Assembly: GCA_036346255.1 (NCBI GenBank)
Contig: CM070620.1
Coordinates: 10,962,671 to 11,026,670, forward strand
Length of the DNA: 64,000 nt
Direction: 5' to 3'
Origin: Ampelocalamus luodianensis
Taxonomy: Eukaryota > Streptophyta > Magnoliopsida > Poales > Poaceae
A model generated the notes under the pieces. The model saw only the letters and a list, made by a program, of their open reading frames with translations, was not told where the DNA came from and did no database searches. The position numbers were made by a program, and so were the translations under genes. Position 1 is the stretch's first letter. Every line of letters starts with the position of its first letter. This document shows, piece by piece, positions 58,184-64,000 of the stretch.

Positions 58184-60055
58184 TGTTGAATAGTTAGCAT
58201 CAGTGTCAAGGAGTTTGGGGGGGGGGAGAAATCCTCGGTTTAGCAAAATGTATGTCTGGGTGCTAGAGGTCTGACCGGCCGAGGCGAGCATGTCTGACCA
58301 GCCAGTGGTGGCGATCAGACCAACGGTATGGGATTTTGAGGATTGCTCATCAAACACTTGTGTGAGAGTGTTTGGGGCATGTTTGCACTCGGTGCCATTG
58401 AAAATGGAGTCTAGACGTGAAACTAGATAGAGTTTTCTCGAAAAGTCCAGAGATGGGTGTTTTGAGGTTTGGGAAGTGATCTGCCGACAGTTGGTTGGCA
58501 ATCAAACCGGGGGGTGGTCTGACCGGTTCCTTGTTATCAAGGCTGGCGGTCAGACCAGCTAGGTGCGGTCAGATCGACCATTGGCTGGTGGTCTGACCGA
58601 ACGAAGGATGGTGGTCTGACCGGCCTGGGCAAGTTCATGTATAGTGATCTATGGTGGATTTGGCCAAAGTCATGTGATTCAGTGCATAAATATTGCATGA
58701 TGCATCTTTTGGCTAACGTGGGTCAAGTTGCGAAAAATTTATGCCCGAAATCGATTTCTTAGTCTATTATTGGGATGCTTGGAGTCAACTACGGTCAACA
58801 ACAAGGATGATCTGGACTAGTTTAGGAGAGCTGAGGTCCAAAATGATCAAGGATACCGGGTGAAGTGGTTAGACTCAAGCATGGTGCAAGATAGACAAGA
58901 ACAACCGAACAAAAAGTTTTGTACAACGGGTTGCATCAAGTGGCTTAGGGCCAGTGCAAGTGGCAAGGTGGTCCGGTGGGAGCCAGATGGGAAAGACTTG
59001 CCGACATGTGGAAAGCTATTGATGAACCTACGCGTGGTGAAGCAGGGATTGCTTTACAATGATTGGACTCGGTCATGGAGAAGGATTGAGAAGGGGTACG
59101 TTGGTATCTTCACCAAAATACCAGGTTAGTGACCTTGGTGAAACTGAGGCACAAGACGGTGCAAAGGAGAAACAGTTTAGGTCAAGAGGAGGAGAAGACC
59201 ACGAAGAGACGGATTCGGAGATCCGGATCGTCATCGCTTTAAAAAGCGTGCGTGAGTTTAGACTCATTTATGTGTGGGCTTAACATGTGCCACTAGGGCT
59301 TTCTCTCTAGACCTAGCCTCCACTATATAAGGGTTGATGTAGGATTTGCACAACCAAGTCTTGGAAACCCTAATTTGAGATTTGTCGAAAGTGAAGAAAA
59401 TATAGTAGGCTAGGGTTTGAGAGGGATATATTGAGACATTGTGTTGTCTTATGAGTGAACTTTTGTCCTCCATGGCGGAGTAACCATAAACCTACAATCC
59501 CTCTAATCAATCCAATCAAGTTTGTCTCAAGATGGGTTCTCTCTTGTTCTTGCTCTCTCTTTGGTGATTTTGGGTTCTTATAGTCTAGGATTTTGTCTTG
59601 GTATTTTGCTATTATCTAGCTTGCTAGGACTTGCGGGATCTAATCTAAGGTCATCTTGATTATCTTTCATCCACGAGCAAGCTTTTAGATTAAAGTTAGG
59701 TTTCCCTCTAGTTTTGTGCCTTCTTGTCCCCAATCAAGAAATTCGTAGAACCGTAGCTACGATCTTCTCGATCGTTGATTGTTTAGCTTTGTCTTAAATC
59801 TCAGGGGATTTGGATCTCTAGCTCAAAAGTTAGGTCGATTTGTGGATGCATCACCGTGCTGATTTTCTAGGAGCGGTCAGACCGACCGAGGGTGTTGAGG
59901 GTTGATTTTCTCGGTTTCAGCTCAAGTCTTCCACTGTGATCTTGAGGTCTTAATCTTTATAGCTTATCATAGCTATTGGAGAGAAAAAGTAGTTGAATAC
60001 CGAGGTAAAAAAGAGCGGGCTCTCATTCACCCCCTCTAGTAATGTTGATTGCACA
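58184..60055 (+). mobile_element. SIRE-like solo LTR with GGTCTGACCGG repeats
   Basis: It starts TGTTGAATAGTTAGCATCAG and ends TTCACCCCCTCTAGTAATG … GCACA; flanks are CATTG and CATTC (4 of 5). Between 58265 and 58625, and again near 59880, there are repeated GGTCTGACCGG or GGTCAGACC modules. The open frame 58860-59129 has no recognised domain. No interior is present. Confidence 0.7.
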
Positions 60056-61882
60056 CATTCTAAAACGACATCTATTTGAGAACATGGGAGTTGCTGATTT
60101 GATATTACAAGGTACCCCCTCCGTTCTCGAATACACGACGTTTTAGAGTGCGTTCAGTTAAAATTTTAAAATTTTATGAGTTGATTTTTCAGCGACATCA
60201 TTATATTTTTTTTATAATTTTTGGTAATATATAATTAGAAAAAGTAATAGATTTATGTATATATTGGCGACCATATCGATGTCTAGAACGACGAGTAAAA
60301 AAGAAACGGATTTAGTAGCTATCATAGTATGAAGCTGATCCCCTCGATGTAAGTTACTACCATACAGTACACTACAACAAATCTTGTGGTTTAAAGGCTG
60401 GTTTAAAGGCTCACTGTACTGCTCACCTCTTTGACGATCGTACACACTGCGCCCATGCATTTTGACATGCTAATACGCTGTACTTGTTTTTATGCAGCGA
60501 TCCGTATAGTGTCATGTCCATTTGAACCTTCTCATTTGATGGTTGTATTCATTTCAACTTCCCAACTTTTCAGTAGTTTCTTTCTCACGCACCTACATGT
60601 ACATCTCAGCAGCGGTACGTAGACTTGATCACAATGAGATGCATGTTCTCCCAACGCCAACCGCTAAATCCTTTAAAACACCCAACCAGTTCAGTATACA
60701 GTATAATTAAGACACGCACGCCCAAAAAAAAGAAGGTAATTGAAGCAGCTGGTAGTACCAAAACACATGAAGGGGTTCTTTGGACTGTACTCTGTTCCAT
60801 GTCTCTCCCAAAGTAAATCTCTCAAATTAAGCAGCAAGTAGCTAAGCCAAGTACGTAGTAGTAGAACCAGAAGCTACTCCTGTTCCTAATTAACTTATAC
60901 TAGTGCCATAGCGAGGAGTGTTTAGCATGGAATCAGAGTACCAAGTGATATGCACATGTGTGCAACTGTGCGTGCGCGATCGATACGATCCGGCCGGGAG
61001 CTTAAATACGCGGCGCGAAAGCGCACGCACATGACGAGATCGATGGATCGGCCGGGGAAATTAATCCGACCGGTAAATTGAATCTGCCGTATTTATGGAT
61101 TATTTACGGGCTTCAATTCAATCCCGCCAGGGCTTGAAAACCGGGGGATCTCCACGCAAGTACCAATTAAGTGCGAAGTGAACATTCCCTCCAGCATGGA
61201 TCGATCGATCTCGCACAGTAATGTGACTGATACTTTTTGAGCTCGGATCAGAGTCGAGTAGTGTGAATGTTATCACACACAAGACTGCAGCGAGCAGTGA
61301 GGTATAATGACGACAGATTAACGAGGCAGGGAGAAAACTTAATAGGCTAAGTCAGGCCCATCGTTTAAGTTTTACCAAATGTTTTTTTACGACTATTTAT
61401 TTGCTTTTCTACCACTATTTATTATGGCAAATGCGAACTGTGCTAATCAGATCCCGACACCGACAATAAGGTAGTGTTTATTTATTTCTGCTATATATAC
61501 TAACCATTATTCCTTTGTGCTTGTTATATATGGAGAGGAACACACATGCATGCATGGGTCCCTGGTTTCGAGCATACACCGAAATTGTTGCTTTCCTAGA
61601 CCAAAAATGATCTTGCAGCAACATTTCCCCCGAGCGAATACGCCCACGGGAGGACAGGAGGGCAGTCGGGGCTGGCGTCTCTTACTAACGGTTGGCTCAT
61701 GGTATACTTTTTTAGCACCCTTAGTTCAGTCATGCTCAGATAGACTACCACTGACCAGCAACTCAGTATTCGGTAAGTTATAAGTAGATGAGCAGGTCCC
61801 ATTAGCACATCCTAAATTTTGGTTCCGGGTCCGCTACCGAATATGCCCATCTGTTTCTGGACACTAAACTACTCGTATGAGA
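60056..61882. other. Spacer with a Stowaway-like MITE, no gene
   Basis: A CTCCCTCCG-type MITE lies at about 60115-60315 (CCCCCTCCGTTCTCGAATAC to AAACGGATTTAGTA). The rest, including 60960-61260 rich in CGATCGAT, has no supported gene. Confidence 0.5.
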
Positions 61883-62942
61883 TGTTGAGTATATGAATAT
61901 TTTTCGAATTACTTTAATCCAGAAATATGGTAGATAAATCATGGAAATTACTCTAGTCATTTTCACAAAGCAAGTAAATAAGAACACTATAGCCATACTA
62001 AGATCCAGAAGAACAGAAACTAGCATACCTATCTCAGTGTTCATGGTAACAATAGATAATAAAACTAACCAACAAATAAGTGCGAGATAGTCATACCCAG
62101 ATCCAGTGGAAGGAGCAGCAGTAGCAGGAACTCCAGATCCAGTAGCATCGTCGTTCGTCATGGCGTAGTGGATTTCGTGGTAGTAGTCGTGCAGTTGATG
62201 TAGACGTAGCAGAAAATCGGATGAAGAAGAAGCAACAAGCAGTTGCGCGAACGCTCCCCAAAAACCTTATTCGTCCCCGCTCGTGCAAGCCTTCAAGGAC
62301 GAGGGTTCCAGAGCCCTGCTCTCCCGGTGCGACCATACACGCGCTTCGCTGGGATGGAGATCGCCGGAGACAACAACAAAAACGTAGAGTATTGTCTAAG
62401 TCTTTTGTATGGAGATCAGTTGCAGAACCAGTACTATGTTCTTCTTAATAGCAAAAACGAAGAGGTCGGAACAGTGTTAACTGCAGCCATTACTCAATAG
62501 TAACCGCAACCATTATTCACTAGTAACCTGCAACCATTACTCAATAGTAATCGTAGCCATTATTCACTAGTAACCGCACTATTACTGTCAGCCGTTCGTT
62601 AATACCATTTACTGCGAGTCGGTGCATTTTAATTTTTGAATAGATAAAGAAAAACGTGCCCGCACCCGACACGCCTGCACACATGCGCACACACACGCAT
62701 ACATGCATGCACGGCACGGCACGGCTCGGCGTGGCGAGGTGAGCGAGCGAGCGAGTGCACGCGCGCGTATTAGCTCTCTCCAATTCCATAAAGGGGCTAC
62801 CACGTTCCTCCTTTTAAAGTGATGTAACTCCCATTCAACTCTCCATATAGGACTAAACAGTTTTAGCACGTGCACATAGGCCTTTGGGATTTTTCAAGAA
62901 TTATAGAATTAAAATTGGGCCTAGCCCATATTAATTCCAACA
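61883..62942 (-). mobile_element. 3' LTR of a copia element that continues past the window
   Basis: On the - strand the LTR starts TGTTGGAATTAATATGGGC at 62942 and ends ATACTCAACA at 61883. A polypurine tract, GGTGGGGGAT, lies just upstream (62943-62952). It matches the solo LTR at 37052-42185 and preserves the empty site of that LTR's nested insertion. Length is 1,060 bp. Confidence 0.88.
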
Positions 62943-63455
62943 ATCCCCCACCAGATCCCAAGGGCACATGTCAAATGCTTTGATCCACAATATTGTTTTG
63001 ATATACCAGTGTTTCGATAGAGACCGGTTAAGGTTGAGCATCCACCTAGAACAGAAGCTATACTTATCCACAACTTCACAATGGACTAAGCCTTGAATTG
63101 GTAGTTTTGTGTGAAAAAATTTCACTTAAGTCCTTAACTGATACTAGGCTGCCAGGTATCCCCGCGGGTTGGAGCATATAAGTCATACTCCTGGCCTATT
63201 CATGAGCTTCCTAGAGATTACCCTATCTCATATACTGTGACTAGCAGTCGGGCTCATATATGTGTGTTCTTTCAAGACTGCTCTGTACGACAGCATCTTT
63301 GTTTAAACAAGCCACAAAACACATTAAAATAAAAATTAACTTGCCATACAAATTTAGAAGAGAATTGCATATACAATGGAGTGGGTCTATAAAGGTACTC
63401 TCCTTCCAATTAACCAATAGCTTGTTTCGCCAATTCTACTTCACGGGATCTCCGA
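62943..63455 (-). other. 3' untranslated interior of the copia element
   Basis: The stretch lies between the end of pol and the polypurine tract. It is AT-rich and non-coding. It starts next to the PPT at 62943-62952. Confidence 0.6.
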
Positions 63456-64000
63456 TCACATAGGATGCGTTACTACTATGGTATAACTCACGTGGGTCTC
63501 AAACCCATCTCCCTCGATGCATTGTCTATTTGTGAAGGGATCTGCCAAATTCTTAGCTGTTTGGATATAATCCAAAGCTATTACTCCGGAGTTTCTCATT
63601 TTTCTGACAGACTTCAGTCTTCTCTTCACATGTCTTGATGCCTTCATATTATCCTTAGAACTGTTTACTTTGACGATCACGGTCTGATTATCACAATTCA
63701 TCAGAATAGCCGATACCGGTTTTTTAACCATCGACAAATCCATCAAGAGCTCACGAAGTCATTCGGCTTCAACAGTGACAATATCTAATGCTGTGAGTTC
63801 TACTTCCATTGTTGACCTCGTTAAGATGGTCTGCTTGCAAGACTTTCATGAAACAGCGTCACCTCCAAGTATGAAGACATATCCACTTGTGGCCTTAATC
63901 TCGTCAGCATCAGATATCCAGTTTGAATCGCTATAACCCTCCAGTACCCGGGGGTACCCGGTATAGTGAATGTCATAGCTCATAGTGCCCTTTAGATAAC
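63456..64000 (-). pseudogene. Copia pol fragment (RNase H end), truncated by the window
   Basis: The - strand frame reads GTMSYDIHYTGYPRVLEGYS, SDSNWISDADEIKATSGYVF, ILMNCDNQTVIVKV and SRHVKRRLKSVRKMRNSGVI, and ends after LDYIQTAKNLADPFTNRQCI. This is the RNase H end of a Ty1-copia polyprotein. Two TGA stops stand where Trp is expected (about 63847 and 63756), both TGG-to-TGA, so it is inactive. The rest of pol and the 5' LTR lie beyond 64000. Confidence 0.88.

Overview
The window is nuclear DNA from a grass, most likely Oryza or a close relative. Three signs point there: a GC-rich first exon next to AT-rich introns; proteins that look like rice 4-coumarate:CoA ligase 2, a TOM1-like protein, SMN and KANADI; and a dense load of grass-type MITEs, MULEs, hAT elements and solo LTRs. 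The assignment rests on recognising protein sequences, not on a database search.

Only four host genes are supported. (1) A six-exon 4CL gene on the + strand (27-5818, 573 aa) has a 3.6 kb first intron that holds a small antisense LTR retroelement. (2) A VHS-GAT (TOM1-like) gene lies on the - strand (coding 11346-8611, 392 aa). (3) A Tudor-less SMN-like gene lies on the - strand (25295-22309, 344 aa). (4) A KANADI (GARP) transcription factor gene lies on the - strand (50698-46587, 340 aa). I rebuilt all four from GT-AG splice sites with consistent phase. They look intact and are functionally unrelated (phenylpropanoid metabolism, endosomal sorting, snRNP assembly, organ polarity), so this is ordinary gene-island order rather than a cluster.

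Most of the rest is transposon-derived. From left to right: a tandem LTR element (6.25-8.25 kb); a decayed BED-zinc-finger hAT (11.8-15.5 kb); a 5.45 kb MULE with a 10-bp target duplication and two captured exon-like segments (15.69-21.14 kb); a frame-shifted plant-mobile-domain pseudogene (26.96-27.71 kb); a second related 5.8 kb MULE (30.02-35.83 kb); a copia solo LTR split by a 4.1 kb solo LTR (37.05-42.19 kb); two nested non-autonomous hATs (42.73-44.90 kb); a MITE split by a second 4.1 kb-type solo LTR that is itself split by a SIRE-like solo LTR (51.45-57.69 kb); another SIRE-like solo LTR (58.18-60.06 kb); and the 3' end of a copia element that runs off the window (61.88-64.00 kb). Many element borders were fixed by finding matching target-site duplications.

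I found no CRISPR, tRNA, rRNA or prokaryote-type system, and no convincing new multi-gene system. The observations most worth following are the exon capture at the 3' end of MULE-1, the long hairpin inside it, the plant-mobile-domain pseudogene behind a MULE-like leader, the short semi-palindromic repeats that fill two different SIRE-type LTRs, and the strong bias to solo LTRs.
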